A stretch of DNA of 45,912 bases from an uncultured Actinomycetes bacterium (GCA_903924485.1 CAIYBL010000120.1:1-45912), one strand, 5' to 3'; counted from the first letter of the stretch, positions 32,414-41,214 are shown. A program made the numbers and translations. The notes: generated by a model from the sequence alone, not told the origin.

Positions 32414-32953
32414 ATGATGGCAGATGAAAAAGCTCGATTACGTGAGCAATTTCGTCATGACCGCCGAGAAAGAGTTAGAAGCGTCACTTTTGATTTATTA
32501 TTGGCCACACCAGAAATCGCTAGGGCAAAAATAGTTGCCAGCTATATTTCTTACGGGACCGAACCCTCTACGCAAGAGCTCAATCAATCACTTCTTGCCA
32601 AAGGAGTCACTCTCATTTTGCCTCGCTTGGGCGAGCGTGGAATTGAGTGGGTTACCTGGGATGGAAAACCAGAAAACCTTCACCTCGCAGGCAGAATTCA
32701 GGAGCCAATCGGCCCAGAATTTTCAGATCTTGCCGCGGTCGATGTAGTGATTGTTCCCGCGCTACATATCGATACTGATGGCTACCGGCTAGGCAAAGGT
32801 GGTGGATATTACGACCGAGCATTGCCAGCAATGTCAGGATGGAAAGTCGGCCTCATCTATTCGGGTGAGCTAACAAATGACATCTTGCCGCGGGAAAACC
32901 ATGACATTGCGCTTTCAGCCGCAGCTACTCCGGATGAGGTTGTGCGCTTCTAA
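32414..32953 (+). CDS. 5-formyltetrahydrofolate cyclo-ligase
   Basis: The 179-aa protein is a methenyl-THF synthetase, converting 5-formyl-THF to 5,10-methenyl-THF with ATP. It has the N-terminal KARLREQFRHDRRER helix, ILPRLGERG, and the diagnostic C-terminal DTDGYRLGKGGGYYDRALP near residue 122-140. AGGGGA eight bases before the ATG is the ribosome site. It is divergent from the MoeA-like gene; in M. tuberculosis galU lies between these two (Rv0992c-Rv0994), and here it is absent. Its stop overlaps the convergent acyl-CoA dehydrogenase stop by four bases. Confidence 0.93.
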   Translation: MMADEKARLREQFRHDRRERVRSVTFDLLLATPEIARAKIVASYISYGTEPSTQELNQSLLAKGVTLILPRLGERGIEWVTWDGKPENLHLAGRIQEPIGPEFSDLAAVDVVIVPALHIDTDGYRLGKGGGYYDRALPAMSGWKVGLIYSGELTNDILPRENHDIALSAAATPDEVVRF

Positions 32954-34089
32954 GGAAGATTTTTTGCCATAACAATACGTTGAATCTGGTTTGTACCTTC
33001 ATAAATCTGAGTCAGTTTGGCATCGCGCATCATGCGCTCTACGGGATAGTCCGATACATATCCATACCCGCCCAAGATCTGAATGGCATCTGAAGTCACT
33101 TTCATCGCAGTATCACTTGCGAAGCATTTACTGGCAGCAGAGAAAAACTTAAGATCTCCAGCATTACGTTCACTTTTAGCCGCGGCAGCATAAGTAAGTT
33201 GTCTTGCCGCTGCAATATTCATGGCCATATCTGCCAACATAAATTGAATTCCTTGAAAATCAGCAATAGGTCTACCAAATTGTTGGCGCTCATGAGCATA
33301 TTTACTTGCTACATCCAATGCACCTTGGGCAAGGCCAAGTGCTTGCGCAGCAATGGTGACTCTGGTGTGGTCCAAAGTATTCATCGCGATACTGAAACCA
33401 TTACCAATTTCACCAAGGCGACGATCATCAGAGATTTTTACATTATCGAAATACACTTCCCGCGTTGGAGATCCTCTAAATCCCATTTTCTTCTCATGCG
33501 CCCCGAAGGAAACACCGGCATCGCTTTTTTCAATAATAAACGCAGTAATTCCTTTGGCTCCCTTAGTCGAATCATTGGAAGCCATTACCGTGTAGAAATC
33601 AGAGAAGCCAGCGTTTGAAATCCATTTCTTGCTGCCGTTAATGATCCATCCATCGCCATCTCGAATAGCTTTAGTTGAAAGCGCGGAAGCATCCGACCCT
33701 GCTTGAGATTCTGAGAGACAGTAAGAAAAACCTTTTCCTTGCGCTAGCGGCCGAAGCCACCGCTCTTTCTGTGCTGAGGTGCCGGCCGAAATAAGCGGGA
33801 GTGAGCCAAGTTTGTTGACTGCCGGGATCAACGAAGAAGAACCGCATACGCGAGCAACCTCTTCAATGATGATGGCTACAGCCAGGGAATCGGCTCCATC
33901 CCCGCCAAATTCCGCTGGAACATGAGCTGCGGCAAGCCCGGCGCGTTGAAGAGCCTTGTGGGCTTCCTCAGGGAATCTGGATTCCTCATCTACCTCTCGC
34001 GCATGTGGCGCGATTTCCTTCTCCGCCAATGCACGGACACTGGCACGTAAATCTTCATACTCGGTAGGGAGTTCGAATAAAAGATCCAT
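32950..34089 (-). CDS. Acyl-CoA dehydrogenase
   Basis: FAD enzyme of fatty acid or branched-chain amino acid oxidation. The first signature is YCLSESQAGSDASALSTKA near residue 120, the middle part GFSIAMNTLDHTRVTIAAQALG, and the second signature AMKVTSDAIQILGGYGYVSDYPVERMMRDAK near 330-360, followed by IYEGTNQIQRIVMAKNL, whose Glu is the usual catalytic base position. Length 379 aa is normal. It lies 6 nt downstream of the CopD-CtaG gene with AGAGG in that gene's last codons, so it may be co-transcribed although functionally unrelated. Chain-length specificity is not readable. Confidence 0.92.
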   Translation of the reverse strand: MDLLFELPTEYEDLRASVRALAEKEIAPHAREVDEESRFPEEAHKALQRAGLAAAHVPAEFGGDGADSLAVAIIIEEVARVCGSSSLIPAVNKLGSLPLISAGTSAQKERWLRPLAQGKGFSYCLSESQAGSDASALSTKAIRDGDGWIINGSKKWISNAGFSDFYTVMASNDSTKGAKGITAFIIEKSDAGVSFGAHEKKMGFRGSPTREVYFDNVKISDDRRLGEIGNGFSIAMNTLDHTRVTIAAQALGLAQGALDVASKYAHERQQFGRPIADFQGIQFMLADMAMNIAAARQLTYAAAAKSERNAGDLKFFSAASKCFASDTAMKVTSDAIQILGGYGYVSDYPVERMMRDAKLTQIYEGTNQIQRIVMAKNLP

Positions 34090-34095
34090 AGCGTC

Positions 34096-35988
34096 TTAAA
34101 CCTCTTTCTTGTCCTGAGTGGCTAGCTTTGCAAGGTAATTGTTGTATTCAGCCAATTCATCAGGTTGGCCCATCGCGGCCATTCTTTCCGTATTTCGATC
34201 AATTCGCTTAGCTTCGCGCGAGTCATCGCGCACCCAAAGAATAAATGTCGCCACAAGAGCAAGCAGGATTGGTATCTCGCCCATTGCCCAACCGATTGAA
34301 CCACCCAATCTTTGATCGGCAAGGAGATCATGTACCCAAGGTGCGTGAAGCTGAGCGAAATAGCCGCCATCAACTAATGAACTCGATGACATTAATGCGA
34401 CTGAGAAAAATGCATGAATGCTCATCGCTGCAAAAAGTATAACGATGCGAACTAGGTGAGGTGCCCGCTTAGGATTTGGATCAACGCCGATGATGACATG
34501 GAAAAATAAGAATCCTGCAAGAAGAAAATGAACATTCATTGCGAAATGGCCAAGGTGGCTCTGCATCATTCCACCGAAGAGTGTTGTGAAATATAAAATA
34601 AATAGCGATCCGTCAAAAAGTACGAGTGCAACAATTGGATTGACCCAGATACTTGCAAGCTTCGAATGCAAAGCTGCGATCAGAGTGCCTCGCACTCCAC
34701 GTTCTTCATGAGTGCGCCCTTGGGGCAACGTGCGTAGGGCCAAAGTAATTGGTGCACTAAGAACGAGTGCAATCGGAGCGATCATTCCAAGAACCATGTG
34801 CGCGATCATGTGATAAGAAAAGGAGAAATGCGCGTAAACACCAAGGCCGCCGCTTGTTGCAAAATCAATAGCTACGATTCCACAGACAAATGCGATCGTG
34901 CGACCCAGCGGCCATTTATCGCCTCTGCGTTCAAGAATGATGACACCACGTACATATAGCGCGACGGCAAGAACTAGAAAGCCAATGAACAAAGCGTCAG
35001 GGTTGTAGAGAAAGAGCATGCGACTCAGCGTTGGGGCACCCGGCATTGGTAGCCCTGCCACTGTAACCGCGACGCTAAATTTCTCCCCACCGATAGGCAA
35101 TGGTGAGCGATTGACCGATAACCAAGAACCAAGCGCTAATGCAACAATCATGATTGTTAATTCGGTCAGGATTAACTGACCAAACGCCTCCCAGTTAATT
35201 GATGTCGGTGCCTTTGCTGCCAAATTCTTGCGATGCTTATAACCAATAAATATCAATCCAATAGTGAGCACAACTTTTAAAATCATTACACCTGCATATG
35301 CGCTGTGCCAGGCCGAGGCAAAATTTAATCGAGCCCACGCATTCGCTACCCCGCTTCCCACAACAGCAATCACGGACCACAAAGCCATTTGACTGAAGCG
35401 ATTTGCCGCGCCAGCACGCTCTTCAGGGTCCAGAAGCGCCAACGCGAAGACCCCACCAACCCAGAGCGATAGCGCAATGACGTGAATACACAGGGACCCA
35501 ATTGCAAGTCCATGGGAGCCACTTGATGCCGAGTGACTCTGGAAAACTGGTGCGAGGATTCCGACAAAAGTTGCAATGAGAAGTAAGTTTGCGCCGCCAA
35601 CTTTTTGTATGCGAATGGAAAGTACAGCAACCAATAGAGCAACCAGTAATTGGAATAGCAGATACTGACCTAAAGTTATTTGCGTGACGAATGACTTAAT
35701 TGTGGTGTAGTCCATCACAGCACTTAGTGGCTCACCCAAGATATTAGCTAAGGTGAAAAAAATGTTTCCGATAGCTGCGATTGTCCAACCAATAGAGGCC
35801 CACATAATTACTTTCCGAATCATGAGTCCGGATTTTGATAATTTTCCATGAACATCGGGCAACAAGAATCCCGCAGCCAAAAGCGCACCAACAACGGCCA
35901 TGCTGGCAGTTATTCCTAGGAATTTGCTAATCGTGGCAAGTGCGTTAACCAATGGCCCAGCTGTTGGAAGTGAAACTGCAAAATGCAT
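34096..35988 (-). CDS. CopD domain fused to CtaG-type cytochrome oxidase assembly domain
   Basis: The 630-aa membrane protein has two modules. The first (to about 290) is CopD-like, with LWVGGVFALALL and ILKVVLTIGLIFIGYKHRKNL as landmarks. The second (about 320-600) is caa3-type CtaG, with HFSFSYHMIAHMVLGMIAPIALVLSAP, HLGHFAMNVHFLLAGFLFFHVIIGVDP and the C-terminal GEIPILLAL. Roughly 15 membrane helices are expected. Such fusions occur in actinobacteria and are linked to copper delivery to cytochrome oxidase. The His-rich HxxxH patterns of CtaG are intact here. Its ATG overlaps the CopC-like stop (TAATG). Confidence 0.9.
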   Translation of the reverse strand: MHFAVSLPTAGPLVNALATISKFLGITASMAVVGALLAAGFLLPDVHGKLSKSGLMIRKVIMWASIGWTIAAIGNIFFTLANILGEPLSAVMDYTTIKSFVTQITLGQYLLFQLLVALLVAVLSIRIQKVGGANLLLIATFVGILAPVFQSHSASSGSHGLAIGSLCIHVIALSLWVGGVFALALLDPEERAGAANRFSQMALWSVIAVVGSGVANAWARLNFASAWHSAYAGVMILKVVLTIGLIFIGYKHRKNLAAKAPTSINWEAFGQLILTELTIMIVALALGSWLSVNRSPLPIGGEKFSVAVTVAGLPMPGAPTLSRMLFLYNPDALFIGFLVLAVALYVRGVIILERRGDKWPLGRTIAFVCGIVAIDFATSGGLGVYAHFSFSYHMIAHMVLGMIAPIALVLSAPITLALRTLPQGRTHEERGVRGTLIAALHSKLASIWVNPIVALVLFDGSLFILYFTTLFGGMMQSHLGHFAMNVHFLLAGFLFFHVIIGVDPNPKRAPHLVRIVILFAAMSIHAFFSVALMSSSSLVDGGYFAQLHAPWVHDLLADQRLGGSIGWAMGEIPILLALVATFILWVRDDSREAKRIDRNTERMAAMGQPDELAEYNNYLAKLATQDKKEV

Positions 35989-36515
35989 TAGCGACCCCTA
36001 ATAAGTTTGCGTGCATAGAAAATCAGAAAGATAAATACCAAGAAGGCTACAAAGAGAAGCACGAGAACAAAAATCGCGGTGCCCCTACCGCTGCCCGCTG
36101 TTGGAGTAATCGTTGTAGCGGCGCTAGAAGTTGGAGCAGGAGAGGAAATAACAGTTGGTGCGGTAAAACTAAAAGTGAAAGTTCCAACGAGAGGGACATC
36201 ATTGGTAGTTAAGAGTGTGTAGGCAACCGTGTACAAACCAGTAACAGTGAGCGGCTGTAATCCAACGATCACATTCATTCCATCGACAGTGATCGTGCCA
36301 TCATCAACTCGAGCAGCAACTGGGTTGGTAACTGTGACGGTGTTGCCAATGTCGGCCAACGGCGCCTGCGTCGTCAAAGTGACTGCACTTGGTGCGCTCA
36401 CCAAGATCGATCCAATGGCTGGGGAGGTTGAGACGAGGGAATTTGCCTGAGCTGGGGCAATAACAGTCAAAGAAAAAACGATTGCAGCCAAGACAGCGTG
36501 CTTTACTCTCGCCAT
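35988..36515 (-). CDS. copC: CopC-domain protein lacking the expected copper ligands
   Basis: A signal peptide (VKHAVLAAIVFSLTVIAPAQA) is followed by a CopC domain (SLVSTSPAIGSILVSAPSAVTLTTQAPL ... GLYTVAYTLLTTNDVPLVGTFTFSF), a Ser/Thr/Pro linker and a C-terminal membrane helix (AIFVLVLLFVAFLVFIFLIF) with a basic tail. Typical CopC begins its mature chain with His and has a DGH motif before PxxGxFxF, both copper(II) ligands. Here the mature start reads ANSL and the motif reads NDV. AGAGGAG lies nine bases before the ATG. It is translationally coupled to the CopD-CtaG gene. The domain identity is firm; copper binding is doubtful. Confidence 0.85.
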   Translation of the reverse strand: MARVKHAVLAAIVFSLTVIAPAQANSLVSTSPAIGSILVSAPSAVTLTTQAPLADIGNTVTVTNPVAARVDDGTITVDGMNVIVGLQPLTVTGLYTVAYTLLTTNDVPLVGTFTFSFTAPTVISSPAPTSSAATTITPTAGSGRGTAIFVLVLLFVAFLVFIFLIFYARKLIRGR

Positions 36516-36530
36516 TGGCGATAACTCCTC

Positions 36531-36560
36531 TTGTTTTGGGCCTTGATTCGCCTCTATAGT
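36531..36560 (+). promoter_or_regulatory. Candidate promoter for the FmdB-like gene
   Basis: TTGTTT, an 18-nt spacer and TATAGT (5 of 6 to consensus) lie 74 nt before the ATG. The leader includes CCCC-AGTTAT-GGGG (36586-36599), a small hairpin. Confidence 0.45.
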
Positions 36561-36633
36561 CTCACTTCTTTACACTTTCCCTCTACCCCAGTTATGGGGC
36601 CAAATCGAAGATTCTTAAGGAAGGGTGGATGCG

Positions 36634-36909
36634 ATGCCTACATATGAATATGTATGCAGCTCTTGCAACCACGAATTCGAAGAATTTCAGGCTTTCTCTG
36701 ACGATTCCCTAACAACATGCCCAGAGTGCCAAGGCGAACTCCGAAAGGTTTACACCGCAGTCGGAGTCGTGTTCAAGGGTTCTGGTTTCTACAAAACGGA
36801 TTCCAAGAGTTCATCGACTGGGTCATCTGCTCTGCCGACCCCAAAGGAAAGTTCAACGCCCAAGCCAGTAGCCGAAAGCAAGCCAGCCCCAGCCGCTAAA
36901 TCGGAATAA
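36634..36909 (+). CDS. FmdB-type zinc-ribbon protein, Ruc (Rv0991c)-like
   Basis: The 91-aa protein starts MPTYEYVCSSCNHEFEEFQ and has two cysteine pairs, CSSC and CPEC, for a zinc ribbon, then VGVVFKGSGFYKTDS and a disordered Ser/Pro/Ala/Lys tail. The order and the GVVFKGSGFYKTDS block match M. tuberculosis Rv0991c as I recall it, a redox-regulated chaperone (Ruc) activated when its cysteines are oxidised. A similar role is inference. GGAAGG with eight bases of spacing selects the ATG at 36634 over the GTG at 36625 used in the track. The 5-formyl-THF cyclo-ligase lies next to it in M. tuberculosis; here copC-copD-ctaG and an acyl-CoA dehydrogenase separate them. Confidence 0.9.
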   Translation: MPTYEYVCSSCNHEFEEFQAFSDDSLTTCPECQGELRKVYTAVGVVFKGSGFYKTDSKSSSTGSSALPTPKESSTPKPVAESKPAPAAKSE

Positions 36910-37026
36910 CTATTCGTGGTGGGGCGGTTTGTCTGAATTAATCTCGTCTTCGCGTTTCTTCTCTTCCTCTTGATCGTCGCGAGGATCACGTTCATCAGAG
37001 GTCGTTTGGGGCCATATTTCGCTCAT
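36910..37026 (-). CDS. Possible 38-aa acidic protein, convergent with the FmdB-like gene
   Basis: This ORF, too short for the track, fills the gap between the FmdB-like stop and the MMPL promoter. The product MSEIWPQTTSDERDPRDDQ... is strongly charged and ends in KPPHHE. It has no membrane segment. GGAG lies only two bases before the ATG, which is closer than ideal. The hydrophilic composition with no hydrophobic patches looks more like a real small disordered protein than a random frame, but I cannot name a family. Confidence 0.4.
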   Translation of the reverse strand: MSEIWPQTTSDERDPRDDQEEEKKREDEINSDKPPHHE

Positions 37027-37081
37027 TGCTCCAATTCTATCAGCCATACTTTGACCATAATCAATCTAGGGAGCTAGGCAC

Positions 37082-39181
37082 GTGTTTCTATCGTTGGGCA
37101 AATTTGTCGTTAGGCGTCGCAAATCCACGCTCGCAGTATTCATCCTCGTCATCTTCTTGGGTGGTGGGATCGGGTCCCTTGCTATCTCCAAACTCGACAG
37201 CGGTGGGTACTCAGATCCCAAGAGCCAATCTGCACAAGTCTCTAAGTATCTCAATGCCCACTTTCACACCAAAGACCCCGGTGTCGTTCTGGTCATTGAT
37301 TCGCAAACAAACGTCAACGATCCGGCAGTCATGGCCTCTGCCACTAAATTGGAAAAGCAGATTGCTGGCGAACCGGGAATCTCCCAAACGCTTTCTTATT
37401 GGAGCGCTGGCGGTGCTCCCGCTCTGAAATCGGCAGATGGCAAGGCAGCCTTCCTTTTTATATATACAACGAAAACAGATTTTGCCAGTGTTAGTGAACT
37501 TGGAAAGAACATTCAAGCGAAATACGACGGAAAATTTGAAGGGCTTACCGTTTATGCCTCAGGTGCTGGTGTAATCACCCACTCAATCAATTCAAAGATA
37601 TCTAAGGACCTTGCACTTGCTGAGGCAATTTCGATTCCTCTCACTTTTATTTTGCTGGTCTTTGTTTTTGGCGCACTTGTTGCCTCAGCCATGCCACTTG
37701 TCGTCGGTATAAGCGCGATTCTTGGCGCCTTCTTTATTATCTTTTTGCTCACCTTATTTACTTCAGTAAGCATCTACGCACTCAATCTGATTACCGGTCT
37801 TGGTCTTGGCCTCGGCATCGACTACGCCCTACTGATCGTTAACCGGTTCAGGGAAGAGTTGCATGACGGTAAAAGTGTTGAAGAATCGGTCGCTATTACT
37901 GTCTCAACGGCTGGCAAAACAGTCTTCTATTCAGGACTTACAGTCTTTGTCACAATGCTTTCACTTACGCTATTCCCGCTTTCATTCCTAAAGTCATTTG
38001 GCTACGCAGGTACATCAGTGGTTGCTCTTGCCGTGGCTGGTGCACTTATTCCGCTACCTGCAATCTTGGCGATGCTTGGACACAAAGTGGATAAGGGTGT
38101 TGTGCGCAAGAGCGCAATTACTCCCAAGGCCGATGGTCGCTGGGCGGCCACGGCGCGCCTTGTTATGCGTCGCCCAATTCCAGTAGTCATAATTTCTCTT
38201 CTTATCCTGGCTGTGTGCGCTGCTCCAATGAAAAATATTGCTTTTGCTCAAATTGATTCTCGTGTACTCCCCGCAAAAGACAAGGCCGCAATTGCATCGG
38301 CAGTTATTGCCGAGCGCTTTATCGGCCAAGAAGGAAGTCCTATAGAAATTATTGTGCCAAACGGGGTTGCAAAAACTGCTGAAGTTGCAACGTACGTTTC
38401 AAAGATTCAAGGGATAAAAGGCATTGTTCGAATGAATCCTCCTCAGACAAGCGGAGCTGATTTGAGAATCTCAGCAGTGCAACTAATGCCTTCAAGGACA
38501 ACGCAAGCCGAAGTCATGATTCACGCACTTCGCGCGCTGCCTGCACCTGCCGGAACTATTGTCGGAGGACCTGCCGCTGACTTCACGGACTCTCAGGATG
38601 GAATCGCCCATACGCTTCCATGGGCGCTCGGATGGATTGCACTCAGCGTTCTTATCCTTATTTTTGTATTTACTGGTTCCATCATTCTTCCAATAAAAGC
38701 AGTCATTCTTAATGGCCTCTCACTTGTTGCCACCTTGGGTGCGTTGACCTGGATCTTCATTGATGGTCACTTGAAATGGTTGGTGGGTGATTTCACGGTC
38801 ACGGGCACTATGGATACTGGAACGACTATCTTGATTGCAGTCGTCGTGTTTGGTTTATCAATGGACTATGAAATTTTCTTACTTTCACGAATTCGTGAAG
38901 AGCACCTTGCAGGTAAATCAAATATTGAATCTGTAGCCACGGGTCTGCAAAGATCCGCCCGAATTATTACCGCGGCAGCAGGTTTGCTCGCAGTGGTCTT
39001 TGGTTCCTTCGCTATCAGCGGAGTGACCTCTATTAAGTTCATGGGATTCGGTGTGGCCTTTGCGGTAATTCTTGATGCAACCCTGATTAGAGCCCTTCTG
39101 GTACCAGCTCTGATGCGCCTCTTCGGAGAGCGCAACTGGTGGGCACCACAATCAATGCGTCGATTTACTTTGAAACACTAA
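37082..39181 (+). CDS. MMPL family RND-type membrane transporter
   Basis: The 699-aa protein has the RND layout in two halves: a first helix (STLAVFILVIFLGGGIGSLAI), an extracytoplasmic domain, helices 2-6 with LNLITGLGLGLGIDYALLIVNRFREEL near 235-262, then helix 7 (PVVIISLLILAVCAAP), a second domain, and helices 8-12 with VVVFGLSMDYEIFLLSRIREEHLAG. The two D-Y/DYE motifs are the proton-relay signatures of MMPL/HpnN proteins. It probably exports lipids or hydrophobic compounds. The GTG start is preceded by AGGGAGCTAGG. It overlaps the threonine aldolase convergently by 17 nt. Confidence 0.93.
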   Translation: MFLSLGKFVVRRRKSTLAVFILVIFLGGGIGSLAISKLDSGGYSDPKSQSAQVSKYLNAHFHTKDPGVVLVIDSQTNVNDPAVMASATKLEKQIAGEPGISQTLSYWSAGGAPALKSADGKAAFLFIYTTKTDFASVSELGKNIQAKYDGKFEGLTVYASGAGVITHSINSKISKDLALAEAISIPLTFILLVFVFGALVASAMPLVVGISAILGAFFIIFLLTLFTSVSIYALNLITGLGLGLGIDYALLIVNRFREELHDGKSVEESVAITVSTAGKTVFYSGLTVFVTMLSLTLFPLSFLKSFGYAGTSVVALAVAGALIPLPAILAMLGHKVDKGVVRKSAITPKADGRWAATARLVMRRPIPVVIISLLILAVCAAPMKNIAFAQIDSRVLPAKDKAAIASAVIAERFIGQEGSPIEIIVPNGVAKTAEVATYVSKIQGIKGIVRMNPPQTSGADLRISAVQLMPSRTTQAEVMIHALRALPAPAGTIVGGPAADFTDSQDGIAHTLPWALGWIALSVLILIFVFTGSIILPIKAVILNGLSLVATLGALTWIFIDGHLKWLVGDFTVTGTMDTGTTILIAVVVFGLSMDYEIFLLSRIREEHLAGKSNIESVATGLQRSARIITAAAGLLAVVFGSFAISGVTSIKFMGFGVAFAVILDATLIRALLVPALMRLFGERNWWAPQSMRRFTLKH

Positions 39182-40211
39182 TTTCTTCAGCAATAGCACT
39201 GGCAAAAGCATCGACATCGGCTTCGGTCGTGTCCCACGAGCACATCCAACGAACTTCGCCCGTGGCCTGATTCCAAACGTAAAAACGGAATCTCTTTTGA
39301 AGTCTTTCACTCACATCAAGAGGAAGTAGCGCGAAAACCGAATTAGCCTGCACCTTTCGAACGATCTTTACGCCTTGAATCTCGGCCACGGCCTTCTCCA
39401 AACGCTTAGCCATCTCATTTGCGTGGCCAGCATTTTGTAACCATAAATTGCCCTCTAGTAGCGCCTCTAATTGCGCACTGATGAATCTCATCTTGGAAGC
39501 CAACTGCATGGAACTCTTACGAACGTAAGGGATGCCTGATCCGAGATCTTGATCCAGGACAACAACAGCCTCACATCCCATTCCACCATTCTTTGTCCCA
39601 CCGAATGAAAGAACATCGACTCCAGCATCCGTTGTGAAATCGCGAAGGTTGACTCCAAGTGATGCCGCAGCATTGGCAATACGTGCTCCATCCATATGCA
39701 ACTTCATGCCATGAGAATGTACATAGGCAGAAAGTTCCTTGATCTCATCAACGCTATAAAGGGTTCCAAGTTCAGTTACTTGTGTAATGCTGACTACGGC
39801 AGGCTGGGCACGGTGAACGTCACCAAATCCCCAGGCCTGTTGAGAGATCAATTCGGGAGTTAATTTTCCATCCTCTGTTGGGATGGTCCACAATTTAATT
39901 CCGGCAACTTTCTCTGGTGCACCGCCCTCATCCACATTCAGATGTGATGACGAAGCGCAGATCACCGCTTCCCAAGAAGTGAGCATTCCTTGAAGAGAAA
40001 CAACATTTGCTCCGGTCCCGTTAAATAAAGGGAATACTTTTGCGCCCTCTCCAAAATGGCGAATAAAGAGTTTTTCTAGTCGTTGCGTGCTTTCATCATC
40101 ACCGTAAGCGACTTGGTGACCTTCGTTAGCGCGAACTATCGCATCTAGTATCTGAGGATGAACTCCCGCATAGTTATCACTAGCAAAGCCTCGCCACACT
40201 TGAGTATCCAT
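39165..40211 (-). CDS. ltaE: Low-specificity L-threonine aldolase
   Basis: PLP enzyme cleaving threonine or allo-threonine to glycine and acetaldehyde. FASDNYAGVHPQILDAI at the start, HLNVDEGGAPE, KLHMDGARIANAAASLG near 175-190 and the PLP lysine in LSFGGTKNGGMGCEA near 208 are family marks. The C-terminal VRWMCSWDTTEADVDAFASAI is also typical. Length 348 aa is normal. It is a single minus-strand gene; an AATACT hexamer six bases before the ATG may be its -10 element. Confidence 0.93.
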   Translation of the reverse strand: MDTQVWRGFASDNYAGVHPQILDAIVRANEGHQVAYGDDESTQRLEKLFIRHFGEGAKVFPLFNGTGANVVSLQGMLTSWEAVICASSSHLNVDEGGAPEKVAGIKLWTIPTEDGKLTPELISQQAWGFGDVHRAQPAVVSITQVTELGTLYSVDEIKELSAYVHSHGMKLHMDGARIANAAASLGVNLRDFTTDAGVDVLSFGGTKNGGMGCEAVVVLDQDLGSGIPYVRKSSMQLASKMRFISAQLEALLEGNLWLQNAGHANEMAKRLEKAVAEIQGVKIVRKVQANSVFALLPLDVSERLQKRFRFYVWNQATGEVRWMCSWDTTEADVDAFASAIAEEISVSK

Positions 40212-40270
40212 TGGGTCAGTATTGCCTATTACTCTCGAAGCTCAATCATTTGCCAGCAAATATAAGGGTC

Positions 40271-41107
40271 TTAAGCAGAAGAAGCTCTTTTCCGGGCTCG
40301 CTTAACTTTCCGTATGAAGCGTGCGGCCCTCCGGGTTTCAACAAGGGTCTGAATATAGGGATTTATCGAATACGAGAAAGGCATGAGCATTCTTTTGCCG
40401 TCATTTGTCTCAATAATGAGGGCAGTTTTGATTATGAAAGGTTTGACAATAATCGTGAAGATAACGACTGAAAGCACAATCAAACTTGGTCGGAGCAAGG
40501 CTTGTGAGTGAACTACGTCGGAGAAAAATTTATGTGAATGAAATTGTTCATACATTTGATCATGCGTAATGAGTTGTGGAGCGTTGAATAGCCTTTGAAC
40601 ATTCCAAGGTATCTCTATAAACACCAGCAGGAATAATGGTTGCAAAATCAAATAAAAGTAGATGAGCGACAATAAGAGAAGAAACATTATCAAAGGTACC
40701 TTGACAAAAAGAGGGCGAGGGTCTTTTGCCTTAATCGATTTAATATTTACGACTGCGATTTTGGCCGTAGGAATCTCGACAACTCCATTGATTAAACGTG
40801 CTCGAACTCGCACTCTTGGCCGATATCCGAGGTTAAGATTGAGGACTTCGCCGTCAATAACGTCGCCATCGCCATCGTAAGTTTTCCCTTGAGGACTCTT
40901 GCCCATTGAAGCGCGGCTTATCCGCATTAGGCTCCAAGGAAGTAATACCCAAACAACAGGAACTAAAAGAGATGTGCTGATTAAATTGGATTTACGCGCA
41001 TCTGGCGCAGTGAGAGCGGCATAAAGAGCGAAAGGTATTACTATCACTGACCAGATAGCCCACTTCTTACTAAATACGTAAGGCTTGCTAAATGGGTTGC
41101 GTGCCAT
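40271..41107 (-). CDS. Unknown integral membrane protein, 278 aa
   Basis: I do not recognise a family. Hydrophobic segments lie at about 15-35 (WAIWSVIVIPFALYAALTAP), 42-60, 137-165 (VPLIMFLLLLSLIYFYLILQPLFLLVFI) and 209-230 (LIVLSVVIFTIIVKPFIIKTALII). Between the first pair and the third is a polar domain with the repeat GDGDVIDGEVLNLNLGYRPRVRVRARLINGVVEIPTAKI, which looks like a small beta domain. The C-terminus is very basic (RRAARFIRKVKRARKRASSA). It begins 35 nt past the 3' end of tRNA-Arg; TAACTT six bases before its ATG suggests its own leaderless promoter. Confidence 0.65.
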   Translation of the reverse strand: MARNPFSKPYVFSKKWAIWSVIVIPFALYAALTAPDARKSNLISTSLLVPVVWVLLPWSLMRISRASMGKSPQGKTYDGDGDVIDGEVLNLNLGYRPRVRVRARLINGVVEIPTAKIAVVNIKSIKAKDPRPLFVKVPLIMFLLLLSLIYFYLILQPLFLLVFIEIPWNVQRLFNAPQLITHDQMYEQFHSHKFFSDVVHSQALLRPSLIVLSVVIFTIIVKPFIIKTALIIETNDGKRMLMPFSYSINPYIQTLVETRRAARFIRKVKRARKRASSA

Positions 41108-41113
41108 TGCTCA

Positions 41114-41119
41114 AAGTTA
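41114..41119 (-). promoter_or_regulatory. Candidate -10 element for the leaderless 278-aa protein gene
   Basis: TAACTT on the minus strand is followed by six bases (TGAGCA) and the ATG at 41107. Confidence 0.4.
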
Positions 41120-41141
41120 GCAAACAATCGACTAATACTGG

Positions 41142-41214
41142 TGTCCTCGGCCGGAGTCGGACCGGCGACCTACCGCTTAGGAGGCGGTTGCTCTATCCAC
41201 TGAGCTACGAGGAC
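41142..41214 (-). tRNA. tRNA-Arg (CCU)
   Basis: The minus strand folds as GTCCTCG/CGAGGAC with A73, D arm GCTC-AGTGGATA-GAGC, anticodon arm ACCGC-CTCCTAA-GCGGT with anticodon CCT, and T arm CCGG-type stem with loop TCCGACT. It is 73 nt with no encoded CCA. It decodes the Arg codon AGG. Confidence 0.92.

Noticed and set aside
36789-36995. 68-aa minus-strand ORF
   Set aside because: It overlaps most of the FmdB-like gene antisense; the 38-aa ORF in another frame fits the gap better.
40212-41141. A second tRNA-bounded islet at tRNA-Arg
   Set aside because: No copy of the tRNA-Arg 3' end was found near 40212-40270, so there is no att-like pair.
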